NCBI GenBank assembly: GCA_913775095.1
Contig: CAJYIW010000005.1
Coordinates: 1 to 64,000, forward strand
From: an uncultured Siphonobacter sp.
GTDB lineage: Bacteria > Bacteroidota > Bacteroidia > Cytophagales > Spirosomataceae
DNA: 64,000 bases
Direction: 5' to 3'
The translations under genes and the position numbers were made by a program. Positions 54,012-61,990 of the stretch are shown here, piece by piece. Position 1 is the stretch's first letter; every line of letters starts with the position of its first letter. A model generated the notes under the pieces. It searched no databases. It saw nothing but the letters and a program-made list of their open reading frames with translations, and was not told the DNA's origin.

Positions 54012-54044
54012 CAAAAAATCCCCGGGGCTGCCGGGGATTTTTTG
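54012..54044 (-). terminator. Terminator of the DUF4270 gene
   Basis: CAAAAAATCCCCGG and CCGGGGATTTTTTG pair over 14 bp around GGCTG, ending at the base before the DUF4270 stop codon. The T run on the minus strand is strong. Confidence 0.92.
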
Positions 54045-55352
54045 TTATTGGTTAGGAGTCAGGTAAAGTCTTAGTTTAAGACGATAATCCTGTTTTCTCT
54101 GATCACCCAGGGCCACCCTGGAAAAATTCAAGGCGGTTGGGGAATTCACCACATCTATTAAAATGGCTCGATTCAAGGTTTGATTTCTCAATACACTATC
54201 AAAATACCCGGTCAGGTTAAATGTGTACTGATTTTGCAACAGATCACTGTTAACGTACGTATACGCTGCGGATACGGTAGTGTTCCCGCCCTGCGTCGGA
54301 GAAATAATGGCTAAGATGTTGTTGTTGACATTTACCTGATACAAACCCAGCGTAGCCGGGGGTGGCGTATTATCGCGAATGCTAAACCGAACGGGCTCGA
54401 CAATCAGTTCTGCCCGGTTAACGCCCATGAAAGAGTTATTCTCTTTGATCCGGTCCAGATACGGAAATTCAATCCGCGTCCGTAAACTTCCTCCAGTGGT
54501 AATGAATGCAGTATTACCCGTTGCCGTACTGCTCACGACATCCGAGGGATTTTTCAGGTTTGCAAAAGGTGTTCCGGCGAAGTTCGTTTTACTCTGCGTA
54601 AAGTGAGAGCCCCAAAACGGGATGTTAACCGACTGAGCCTTCGCATCCAGTGTATTGGCGTGATAATAGACCTTGATACCCGCGGTTGCTCTGGTTACGT
54701 TCAGACCCAGGATCGTATTGGAGGTAGACGTACCAACGAATGCGTAGCCCGGAAGAATATCCTGCAAGGAATTAATGTCGGAAATAGACCTGTTCTGCAA
54801 TCCGTTAAACAACCGAAGACCTAACGCATTCGGAAGCCGCTGGCGGAAGACCCGGTCCGTATATCTTCTGGGAAGAAAAGACTGTTTCGTTACAGGAACT
54901 GAATTATAGGCGGCACTCTCCGTCGCATAAAATGCTTTGTTTGCCAGTGGGCTTTCGAGCGAATGTATGTTCAGGTTAAATACACTGTTCGTATCTCCGT
55001 AGGTGTAAGCATAAGGAAGTTCCAGTACCAGCGAGTCATACGTAATTTGTTGCTGGTTATACAACTCATGGGTAGGATACGTAGGCGTGGCGTAACCGAT
55101 CAGATTCTGGGTTCCGGTATTAGTGTCTTTCCAGGAACCTACGAATACGCTACTATCCTGAGAAGTAACAAACGTATCCAGAACGGCCACCGTAGAGGTA
55201 GAAACCGTAAACGTATCAATCAGTACCACCCGCATGTCCCCATTAGAGATTAGATTCTCTCCAATGGTTAAATCCCCCTTCTGACAGGAACCTAACGCAA
55301 ATATCCCGGCTGTTAACAAAAGTAACAAAGACCAGGTTTTCCAATTTTTCAT
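54045..55352 (-). CDS. DUF4270 lipoprotein
   Basis: A 435-residue lipoprotein with lipobox ALGSC (Cys23). The mature part fits DUF4270: GENLISNGDMRVVLIDTFTVSTSTV, then SVFVGSWKDTNTG, a beta-rich middle and an end with RVALGDQRKQDYRLKLRLYLTPNQ. The family is restricted to Bacteroidota and has no proven function. It lies downstream of the Kelch and DUF4907 genes on the same strand, a grouping seen in related genomes; a hairpin at 55373 separates it from them. Outer membrane location is inferred. Confidence 0.88.
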   Translation of the reverse strand: MKNWKTWSLLLLLTAGIFALGSCQKGDLTIGENLISNGDMRVVLIDTFTVSTSTVAVLDTFVTSQDSSVFVGSWKDTNTGTQNLIGYATPTYPTHELYNQQQITYDSLVLELPYAYTYGDTNSVFNLNIHSLESPLANKAFYATESAAYNSVPVTKQSFLPRRYTDRVFRQRLPNALGLRLFNGLQNRSISDINSLQDILPGYAFVGTSTSNTILGLNVTRATAGIKVYYHANTLDAKAQSVNIPFWGSHFTQSKTNFAGTPFANLKNPSDVVSSTATGNTAFITTGGSLRTRIEFPYLDRIKENNSFMGVNRAELIVEPVRFSIRDNTPPPATLGLYQVNVNNNILAIISPTQGGNTTVSAAYTYVNSDLLQNQYTFNLTGYFDSVLRNQTLNRAILIDVVNSPTALNFSRVALGDQRKQDYRLKLRLYLTPNQ

Positions 55353-55372
55353 TGACGATATAGTGGTAAAAA

Positions 55373-55396
55373 GGGAGCGGTAGAAAGGCCGCTCCC
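55373..55396 (-). terminator. Intra-cluster terminator between DUF4907 and DUF4270 genes
   Basis: GGGAGCGG and CCGCTCCC pair over 8 bp; on the minus strand TTTTT follows directly. Either it ends the Kelch-DUF4907 transcript or it lowers expression of DUF4270. Confidence 0.7.
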
Positions 55397-55420
55397 ATAA
55401 TGAGATAGACTCCCTTCAGG

Positions 55421-55434
55421 AGTGAAGCTTCACT
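55421..55434. repeat. Perfect 14-bp palindrome
   Basis: AGTGAAGCTTCACT, ten bases past the DUF4907 stop, could bind a dimeric protein or form part of alternative hairpins with the nearby ACTCC/GGAGT pair and the terminator. Confidence 0.5.
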
Positions 55435-55443
55435 GCCATCGGG

Positions 55444-55758
55444 TTATTCGTGAACACCTAGTTTTTCTAACTCTTCCAAAGACAAACTAGGGGGGAATTG
55501 TCCTTTCTCTAGCTTTTCAACAACTAACTGTCCGGCCTGATCGGCCTGTTCACCAGTAGCAAACCCACGGTTTCCATTAATGGCCGGAATCATGGGCTGA
55601 TTGATAATCGTCTTTCCTTTCTGACTCACCTTGTAGCCCCATCCAATCTCGGTTTTAAAGGTTTCTACTTTATAGTCCGAAGATTTCCGGCACTGCCAGG
55701 TACTGAAAGAGAGACTGATGACCAGGATAATCCGTATCCAGTAAGTAGCTGTCTTCAT
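55444..55758 (-). CDS. DUF4907 small exported protein
   Basis: A 104-residue protein with an N-terminal hydrophobic segment (6-22) and Cys23, possibly a lipoprotein although the lipobox (STWQC) is poor. The mature part fits DUF4907: VETFKTEIGWGYKVSQKGKTIINQPMIPAI, GNRGFATGEQADQAGQLVVEKLEKG, and SLEELEKLGV. Function is unknown. Its start codon shares one base with the stop of the Kelch gene (TAATG), so translation is coupled. Confidence 0.88.
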   Translation of the reverse strand: MKTATYWIRIILVISLSFSTWQCRKSSDYKVETFKTEIGWGYKVSQKGKTIINQPMIPAINGNRGFATGEQADQAGQLVVEKLEKGQFPPSLSLEELEKLGVHE

Positions 55759-56765
55759 TAATCTACTTTAACCCGAGACGTATTAGGCTCAAATGAGAAG
55801 AAGTTATCTAAACGGGCTGATGTTCCGGTTTCACCCGTTCCTACGTATCCTCTTTCTACGCCATCTTTATCCTTCAGAGTAAAGGATACAGGATACTGTC
55901 GAGCGGCAGGCATCACTTTATAGGCATTGTTTGAAATATTTTGAACGTCTGTCCAAATATCCGTAGCAGGATCGTATGACCAGAGATTCGTAGAGCCATT
56001 ACCAAAGCCTACGTAGCCTTTGCCACCGATAACAAATGCAGCAGCGTAGCTACGAGCGATGCCAGCCTGATCACTGGTAAAATCAGCTTTCCGGGTCCAT
56101 GTACCATTGGCAGGTTCAAATTTCCACCAGTCATTCAGGTTTGCTCCATTGTCAGATCCGGATCCGATGTAAACCGCGTCGTTGATAACCATTGTCAAGG
56201 CACCTACCCGTTTGGCTCCGCCAAATCCAATGACCGAAGTCCATTTTTTGGTTGCCGGATCGTACGAATAAATATCCTTCAGGTTATTACCATCGTTACC
56301 CGCTCCTACGTACCCTTTGTTATTAGCACCGAACGCAAAAGCCCCATACCGGGCCGTTCCGGGAAAGTCTTCAATTTTCGTCCATTTGTTACCAGCAGGA
56401 TCGTACTCATAAAAATCCTTCAGGCGGTTGCTCCGGTCATCCGTTCCTAAACCGATGTATCCTTTTCCAGCCGCCGCAAAACCAGAACCGAACGAGCGGG
56501 CCGTTCCCGTATAATTGGCTTTCTGACTCCAGGCATCAATCGTAGGATCGTACATCCAGAGATCTGATAAACGAAGACCGTCCAAGTTCCATCCGGTACC
56601 AACGTATGCCTTGTTGTCAATAACAAATGAAGCCGCACGGCCCCGGGCTACGCCATCTAATGCCGACTGTTGACGCCAGTCCCCTAATTCAGAAGCATCT
56701 TCGCCTGGTTTACAGGAAAAACCGACGGCTGCCAAACCAGCAATCATTAAGAGGGAGCGGTTCAT
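55758..56765 (-). CDS. Kelch-repeat lipoprotein
   Basis: The 335-residue product (start taken at 56765, MNRSLLMIAG) has a signal sequence with lipobox GFSC. Six or so Kelch blades follow, each with a G-Y-V/I-G-x-G core and a YDPxxxxWxxxxDF strand, so it should form a beta-propeller like those of NanM-type or galactose-oxidase-like proteins. No catalytic residues are evident. Upstream in-frame starts at 56846 and 56822 would add residues without signal character. It heads the Kelch-DUF4907-DUF4270 cluster, likely acting together at the outer membrane. Confidence 0.88.
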   Translation of the reverse strand: MNRSLLMIAGLAAVGFSCKPGEDASELGDWRQQSALDGVARGRAASFVIDNKAYVGTGWNLDGLRLSDLWMYDPTIDAWSQKANYTGTARSFGSGFAAAGKGYIGLGTDDRSNRLKDFYEYDPAGNKWTKIEDFPGTARYGAFAFGANNKGYVGAGNDGNNLKDIYSYDPATKKWTSVIGFGGAKRVGALTMVINDAVYIGSGSDNGANLNDWWKFEPANGTWTRKADFTSDQAGIARSYAAAFVIGGKGYVGFGNGSTNLWSYDPATDIWTDVQNISNNAYKVMPAARQYPVSFTLKDKDGVERGYVGTGETGTSARLDNFFSFEPNTSRVKVD

Positions 56766-57304
56766 GGACCGGAATCCGCGAGAAATACTACGCACAGAGG
56801 TGGGATTTGAAAAAATAGACATCATTGAAAAGTCAGACCGTTTCATTTAATTCGGTATGATGAAAAAGTTGATTAATAGATTAGTCCACTAACAGGCTCC
56901 TCTTGTTGGACTCCTCCGCTTTCTAATCCGGGAATGTATGTAAGGGAGTGATTCGCTGGAACCAGGCTCTAGGGATACAAACCTTATATTACTCGTCAGC
57001 TTTCGCCTAATAAAAACGCAAAAGTAATCGTATGTTTTTAGGAAATAAAACCCTCAGTCGAAAAGCTACACTTCGCTTGTCGTTTTCGTTTCCGGTTGCT
57101 TTGCAGCATCCCTCTTTCCGTAGCTATTAAAACACTGACTGTAAGCATTTTATATCTAATAATCCAGACTTAAGTCGTGTGTAATCTCCGTTTTCCTGAA
57201 AAGAGCCATCGCTTTCGAATTCAGAAATAAATTTGAACGGGCCTCTGCTACTGGCTTTATTAACGATTCTGAGGGCTTTTATTGTGCCTTTTCCCTGAAA
57301 AAAG
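56766..57304. other. Intergenic region upstream of the Kelch gene
   Basis: About 540 bp. It holds a TACTTTTG box (57019-57026, minus) that may be the Kelch promoter. A 77-residue minus-strand ORF (57127-57360) has no family match and runs into the LytTR gene; I do not accept it as a gene. I see no RNA gene. Confidence 0.6.
57019..57026 (-). promoter_or_regulatory. Candidate -7 box of the Kelch cluster
   Basis: On the minus strand TACTTTTG fits TAnnTTTG, about 255 bases before the Kelch start. No -33 TTTG at correct spacing. Confidence 0.35.
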
Positions 57305-58024
57305 CTATTCGTGCTTATGCACCTGTAACACTTCCAGAATCTGTGGCAGGTACTGTTCACTCACCGGAATACTGTTGCCAGCCACGGTTATTTTCAGTTT
57401 CCGAATCGCATCTACCCGGTTCATCGCGATGATGTACGAACGGTGTACCCGTAAAAACGCGGGAGCGGGTAATAGTTCCTCCAGGTTCTTGAGCGTCATC
57501 CGGGTAATGACCGGACGGCTGTGAACCGTGGTGTGAATTTTCACGTAGTCCTTGAGTCCTTCAATGTATAAAATCGTCGGAATCTGAATTTTCACCAGCG
57601 AATAATCCGCGTGTACGAAAAAATGATCCTCCGCCGGAGCCTTCGTTAAAGGAGCTTTTGTCCGGCTGAAAAATTCTCTAGCTTTTTCCGTGGCCTGTAA
57701 AAAACGGGTCATGGGCACTGGTTTCAGCAAATAATCCAGAACGTTCAGGTTGAAACCTTCCAGGGCGTACTGTTCATAAGCCGTCACAAAGATGACCTGT
57801 GGCCGCTGATTCAGTGATTTCAGAAACTGCGTACCCGTCAGGCCCGGCATCTGAATATCCATGAACAGTAGATCAATCGTTTCCCGATTGAGTACATCCA
57901 GCGTTTCCAGAGCATCTTCGCAGGTAGCCACAAGCTCCAGATACGGTACTTTCTTAATGTTATCAGCGAGCAGGTCCAGAGCCAGCGGCTCGTCGTCTAC
58001 GGCTACGCAACGAATCTTATTCAT
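57305..58024 (-). CDS. LytTR-type response regulator
   Basis: A 239-residue regulator with a receiver (4-118; acidic pair VDDE, Asp56 in LFMDIQMP, Lys in LLKPVPM) and a LytTR DNA-binding domain (about 138-235; FVHADYSLVKI, ILYIEGLKDYVKIHT, FLRVHRSYIIAMNRVDAI). LytTR regulators bind pairs of short direct repeats. Its start overlaps the end of the LytS-type kinase by 4 bp, so the two form a cognate pair. The target promoter is unknown; the nearby Kelch region is a candidate only by distance. Confidence 0.95.
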   Translation of the reverse strand: MNKIRCVAVDDEPLALDLLADNIKKVPYLELVATCEDALETLDVLNRETIDLLFMDIQMPGLTGTQFLKSLNQRPQVIFVTAYEQYALEGFNLNVLDYLLKPVPMTRFLQATEKAREFFSRTKAPLTKAPAEDHFFVHADYSLVKIQIPTILYIEGLKDYVKIHTTVHSRPVITRMTLKNLEELLPAPAFLRVHRSYIIAMNRVDAIRKLKITVAGNSIPVSEQYLPQILEVLQVHKHE

Positions 58025-59055
58025 GAAAACTTAAGGGTTAATTGAACTTCGTACCAGCCCTCCGATTGCACAAGACTGAGCTTGTGTTGCGGATAGAGCA
58101 GATTCAGTCGTCGTTCTACGTTTTTCAACCCAATACCAGAACGATGATCTTTCGGGTCGTCAGGTTGCATGCTTACTTTATTTTTTACCATAAAATACAA
58201 AACATCTCCTTCGATTCGAAGCTGAACGATGATGGCAGGCTGATGAATCATGCCGATTCCGTGCTTGAATGCATTTTCAACGAAGGGAATCAAAAGCATC
58301 GGTTCTATCGAAAAATTTTCGTTAACCGGGCCTACTTCAAAAGCGATCTGAACCTTCTTCCCCAGCCGTAGCGTTTGCAGGTCAATGTAGCTCTTCAGGT
58401 AATTAACCTCCTGATCGACAGTCACTTTTGTTTCGTCTGATTCGTAGAGCATGTATCGCATCAATTCCGCCAGCTGAATCGTGGCGGGTTCAACGGATTC
58501 GGGTTTAAACCGGGCCAGCGATACAATACTGTTCAGAATATTGAAGAGAAAATGCGGACTAATCTGAGATCGCAGAAAGCTTAGTTCCGATTTGAGTCGC
58601 TCGTTTTCCCGTTCTTTTTCCGATTGTTGTTTTCGGTGAAAATCATTCAGAATCTGATACGTCGTACTCAGAGAAAAAATGAATAATATGGGAAAGAGGG
58701 TTCCCAGCATAAAACGTCCATCCATCAGGTCCGTTTCCAGGGAATTGGATCGCAGTCCTACCGAAATCAGCACCATCACCAGTACCAAACTGCCTATCGT
58801 CAGCAAGTACATGCCGATCCCTTTTTTCTCTAATACTTTAGGAATCAGTATTTTAGTATTGAGATAAAAGAACAGAACCGCCATCAGGTTAAAAGCGGCC
58901 AGGTAACCGGACTCGGGCGGCTTGCCGAGCGGGGGCCGGTGGAGCCTGGGCTGCGGAGGATAAACCAGCGGCCAGATCACGAACAGGCTCCAGAAAGGAA
59001 CCTGAAGGATACTTCGCCAGACTTGTGACAGGCGTATAGAAAAGGGGGTAACCAT
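58021..59055 (-). CDS. LytS/YehU-type sensor histidine kinase
   Basis: A 344-residue membrane kinase with four hydrophobic segments (about 15-33, 50-68, 80-102 and 115-135), a coiled coil, the His_kinase domain with His168 in SQISPHFLFNILNS and a HATPase part (250-344; LLIPFVENAFKHGI, GIGLKNVERRL). It has no large periplasmic sensor, as is usual for this family in Bacteroidota. The stop overlaps the start of the LytTR regulator (ATGA), which gives coupled translation. Confidence 0.95.
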   Translation of the reverse strand: MVTPFSIRLSQVWRSILQVPFWSLFVIWPLVYPPQPRLHRPPLGKPPESGYLAAFNLMAVLFFYLNTKILIPKVLEKKGIGMYLLTIGSLVLVMVLISVGLRSNSLETDLMDGRFMLGTLFPILFIFSLSTTYQILNDFHRKQQSEKERENERLKSELSFLRSQISPHFLFNILNSIVSLARFKPESVEPATIQLAELMRYMLYESDETKVTVDQEVNYLKSYIDLQTLRLGKKVQIAFEVGPVNENFSIEPMLLIPFVENAFKHGIGMIHQPAIIVQLRIEGDVLYFMVKNKVSMQPDDPKDHRSGIGLKNVERRLNLLYPQHKLSLVQSEGWYEVQLTLKFS

Positions 59056-59170
59056 CTAAGAATAAACGACTTATTGGCTGTTAAAAGCGTGTAAGTTCTG
59101 CAAAAGATGCCATACCCTCCGCATCCCGCGATGAGAATCTTCCTTTTTTCGACGGTACCCCCTGAAAAAC

Positions 59171-59218
59171 CGATCAGCCCTGCTGAAATGATACGAGGTC
59201 TTTCGGCAGGGCTGATCG
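59171..59218 (-). terminator. Terminator of the DUF2807 gene
   Basis: CGATCAGCCCTGC and GCAGGGCTGATCG pair over 13 bp; the loop is long (22 bases) but a T5 run follows on the minus strand. Confidence 0.8.
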
Positions 59219-59233
59219 TGTCATCATTCCTAT

Positions 59234-59929
59234 TTAATCCGGGCGAACGTTGCTCCCGCCGGAGGTCTGAACATCCTTTCTTGGATTTCCCCGATACCAG
59301 AGCGAACTGCCCCCGGTTGCCTTTACTTTCAGATTCTGAGCAACCCTTACCTCCGCTTTGCTGGCTCCCGAAAGGTCCAACGCCGCATCGTACACCGGAA
59401 ATTCGAAGGCGTCCAGTTCAGACGCTCCCGACAGGATCACATCCATCTGACTGGCATTTCCCTCCAGTTCCAGTTCACTGGCTCCCGAAAGATCCGCCGT
59501 CAGGAACTCCACGGTTCCGTTAAACCAGACTTCCGAAGCTCCGGAAAGCCGGACGTCCAGCTGCGGTTCCCGCTCGAAGCCTGAAATATCCGCTTCCACG
59601 GATCCTGAAAAGTCAATGGATTCCAGATAAGGCATCGTAATTTCCAGCTCCATATCATACCGACGGTTGCGGCTATGCTGGTATCCAATGTATAACTCAT
59701 CGTTTACTTTCCGAACGTCCAGATCATCTACGTCGGCCCGGTGTCCACGGGCAACAATTCGATAGGTATTTCCCCGGACGACAGAAACTTTAAAAGCATT
59801 TCCCATGGCTAAGCGGTCAAAATCATTAACCGAAATATCCGCAAGGGTTTCTTCGTAAGGGCCTACATTATCCCGGCTACAGGCATTCAGGGCCAAAGCG
59901 GCCACACCGAGAATAAAATACTTTTTCAT
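59234..59929 (-). CDS. DUF2807 (head-GIN) lipoprotein
   Basis: A 231-residue lipoprotein with lipobox LNAC (Cys16). From residue 35 it forms a right-handed beta-helix of DUF2807 type, with near-regular repeats such as LSGASEVWFNG, LSGASELELEG, LSGASELDAFE and LSGASKAEVRV about 20 residues apart. These proteins are common in Bacteroidota; roles in polysaccharide or surface binding have been proposed but not shown. The repeats are easy to expand or shrink. It has its own terminator. Confidence 0.9.
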   Translation of the reverse strand: MKKYFILGVAALALNACSRDNVGPYEETLADISVNDFDRLAMGNAFKVSVVRGNTYRIVARGHRADVDDLDVRKVNDELYIGYQHSRNRRYDMELEITMPYLESIDFSGSVEADISGFEREPQLDVRLSGASEVWFNGTVEFLTADLSGASELELEGNASQMDVILSGASELDAFEFPVYDAALDLSGASKAEVRVAQNLKVKATGGSSLWYRGNPRKDVQTSGGSNVRPD

Positions 59930-60110
59930 GGCTTATCAGAGTAATTTCAGATAGATTAATCAGACCAATTTCTCAAAAAACGAAGAAACTGTCCAGGTTA
60001 TTGGGATAAACGTCGGGATATCCTTCGCAAGCGGTTTGGATGAAAGTCCTCTTCTTCTACACTTTTCAAGCAGCTCTGCGTATTTTCGTTTTCCAATTCC
60101 CTGCCTCTCT

Positions 60111-60998
60111 ATGCGTGTACTTATCCTTTTCTGTCTGATCTTATTTTCCAAAGTTGCTTCTGCTCAGCTGGAAGCCGTGTACAGCTCTTACCCCTTTAAC
60201 CCACTGGCCATTAACCCTGCTTATGCCGGGAGCCGTGATGTGACCAGCATGACTTTCATTAACCGCCGCCGATCGGTTGTTTTTCGAAATACCTACAGTT
60301 CCCAGTATTTTACTTTTGATGCTCCGGCTGGAGAAAAATTTGCCGTAGGATTTCAGGCTTTCCGCGATCCGTATTCCGTGGCGTCGGTTGGTTTCTACGG
60401 TACCGGAGCGTACCGGCATCGCATTTCAGAAGATGATATCTTCTCCGTTGGAGCCCAGGTCGGTGTTACGCAGGTGGTTCCACCCAATAATATCTTTGGC
60501 AATAACGTCTATCCGTTCAGTGCCGGACTGGGCGTTCAGTACCAGACGCCCCGCTATTACGCGGGCTTATCGGCTCAGAATCTGGTCGGTTCGACGAATT
60601 ATTACAACAACCTCCGCCCCATTTTTCTTACCGGGGGGTATATAGTTGATTTTTCGGAGCAATTGAAACTGAAGTTAGCCACCCTGGTTCGGGGGCAATC
60701 CATGGAATCGAGCTTTAAAACGAATGCTGACTTCAACGCTACCGTCTGGATTAATCAGATAGGCCTCGGCCTGTGGTATCAGAGTACGCTTCAAACGCTG
60801 GGCGGCAGAAGCGGCATTCTCGGTACGGCAGAAGCTCAGCTGGGAGACCGTTTCAGAGTGGGTGCGAGCTATGACTTTAATGCCCCCAGAGACGGAAACT
60901 TTGGTTTCACGGCCACTGAAAGTACGATCTGGCAATTTTTTCTCCGGTACGAATTTGATAAGGGCACGGGGAAAGTCGGGCAAATGCGATACTTCTAG
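60111..60998 (+). CDS. PorP/SprF-like T9SS outer membrane protein
   Basis: The 295-residue product (start taken at 60111, MRVLILFCLILF) has a signal peptide ending ASAQ and the PorP/SprF pattern from there: YSSYPFNPLAINPAYAGSRDV, RRSVVFRNTYSSQYFTFDAP, VGFQAFRD and a barrel to LRYEFDKG. An upstream start at 60036 adds 25 residues with no function. In other Bacteroidota this family assists export of particular T9SS proteins, usually as a neighbour of the cargo; here no cargo gene is adjacent. Its stop codon overlaps that of the convergent hydrolase gene in a CTAG. Confidence 0.9.
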   Translation: MRVLILFCLILFSKVASAQLEAVYSSYPFNPLAINPAYAGSRDVTSMTFINRRRSVVFRNTYSSQYFTFDAPAGEKFAVGFQAFRDPYSVASVGFYGTGAYRHRISEDDIFSVGAQVGVTQVVPPNNIFGNNVYPFSAGLGVQYQTPRYYAGLSAQNLVGSTNYYNNLRPIFLTGGYIVDFSEQLKLKLATLVRGQSMESSFKTNADFNATVWINQIGLGLWYQSTLQTLGGRSGILGTAEAQLGDRFRVGASYDFNAPRDGNFGFTATESTIWQFFLRYEFDKGTGKVGQMRYF

Positions 60999-61942
60999 TT
61001 AGCCAGAAAATCTGTCACTTCTTTTTCCCATTTTTCCGTTTCGTGACGGCAGAAGGACTGATGGCCCGATTCTTCGTAAACCACCAGCTTTTTCTTTTTC
61101 ATGCGAAGGTTCGCGAAAATCCGATCCGTTTCGGGTTCTGAAACCCGGGGATCGTTACGCCCCCATTGGAGTAATACCGGCATGTCGAGTTGCGTGGCGT
61201 ATGCAGCGGGCTGATACGCCCAGCCGTCAATCCCCCGCTCCAGGCTTCCGTAAAAAAGTAACAATGCTGAAATGGGCTGTTCCGGTATATACAACGAACG
61301 TAAGCGGCCTTTAATGGCGTCTTCGAGCGAACCGAAGGGACATTCAACGATAATTCGGTCAGGTTTTAAAGAAAATTCAGGCACGGCCTTCAGGATTGTC
61401 GCCGCTCCCATGGACATTCCCCAGAGAATAATCCGGGATTCTCCCTGAGCTTTTACCCAGTTATACACCGTTCGTACATCGTCTGTTTCCCGATAGCCAA
61501 TCGTACACACATTCCCCTGAGAATTGCCGTGAGCCCGAAAGTCGAAGAGAACGGTTTGATACCCTGAATCGTGAAAGTAACGGGCTTCCGATAATACCCG
61601 TGATTTATTGGAAGCATGCCCGTGCCAGAGAATAACGGTTCCTTTCGACGCTCCCGCAACCGGGCAGTACCAGCCGGACAGCGTCTGTCCCTCGGAATTT
61701 TTTAATTCCATAGTCCGATACGGAAAATCAGGAAGGTCTTCTACCGAACGCTTGGGGGTCCGAAAGCCGAATAAGGCCTGAGAAAGCTTTTCTCCCGCCG
61801 ACATTTGTTCCGGTCGACGCAATACCGCTTCGTGGGATTCATAAAAGTACGTGAACCGATACGCCTGAAAAGCCATCAATACATTGAAAAAGACAGCAAA
61901 AACGAGTAAAAACCAGCCGGTAAAACGTAAGGTCTTTTTCAT
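60995..61942 (-). CDS. Membrane-anchored alpha/beta hydrolase
   Basis: A 315-residue protein with an N-terminal hydrophobic anchor (about 8-30) and an alpha/beta-hydrolase fold: oxyanion region LWHGHASNKS, nucleophile in GMSMGAATIL, acid in WGRNDPRVS and histidine in EESGHQSF. The arrangement is that of BAAT/FrsA-like or serine aminopeptidase-like hydrolases; the substrate is unknown. It is 48 bp downstream of the antiporter gene on the same strand and may be cotranscribed. Confidence 0.88.
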   Translation of the reverse strand: MKKTLRFTGWFLLVFAVFFNVLMAFQAYRFTYFYESHEAVLRRPEQMSAGEKLSQALFGFRTPKRSVEDLPDFPYRTMELKNSEGQTLSGWYCPVAGASKGTVILWHGHASNKSRVLSEARYFHDSGYQTVLFDFRAHGNSQGNVCTIGYRETDDVRTVYNWVKAQGESRIILWGMSMGAATILKAVPEFSLKPDRIIVECPFGSLEDAIKGRLRSLYIPEQPISALLLFYGSLERGIDGWAYQPAAYATQLDMPVLLQWGRNDPRVSEPETDRIFANLRMKKKKLVVYEESGHQSFCRHETEKWEKEVTDFLAN

Positions 61943-61990
61943 GGATTTATCCTTCTTCGACTTGCTTTATGACGTCGAAAGGGTCTTTTC

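Noticed and set aside
57127-57360. 77-residue ORF next to the LytTR gene
   Set aside because: No family match, overlaps the LytTR 3' end on the same strand in another frame, and has no ribosome-binding or terminator context.
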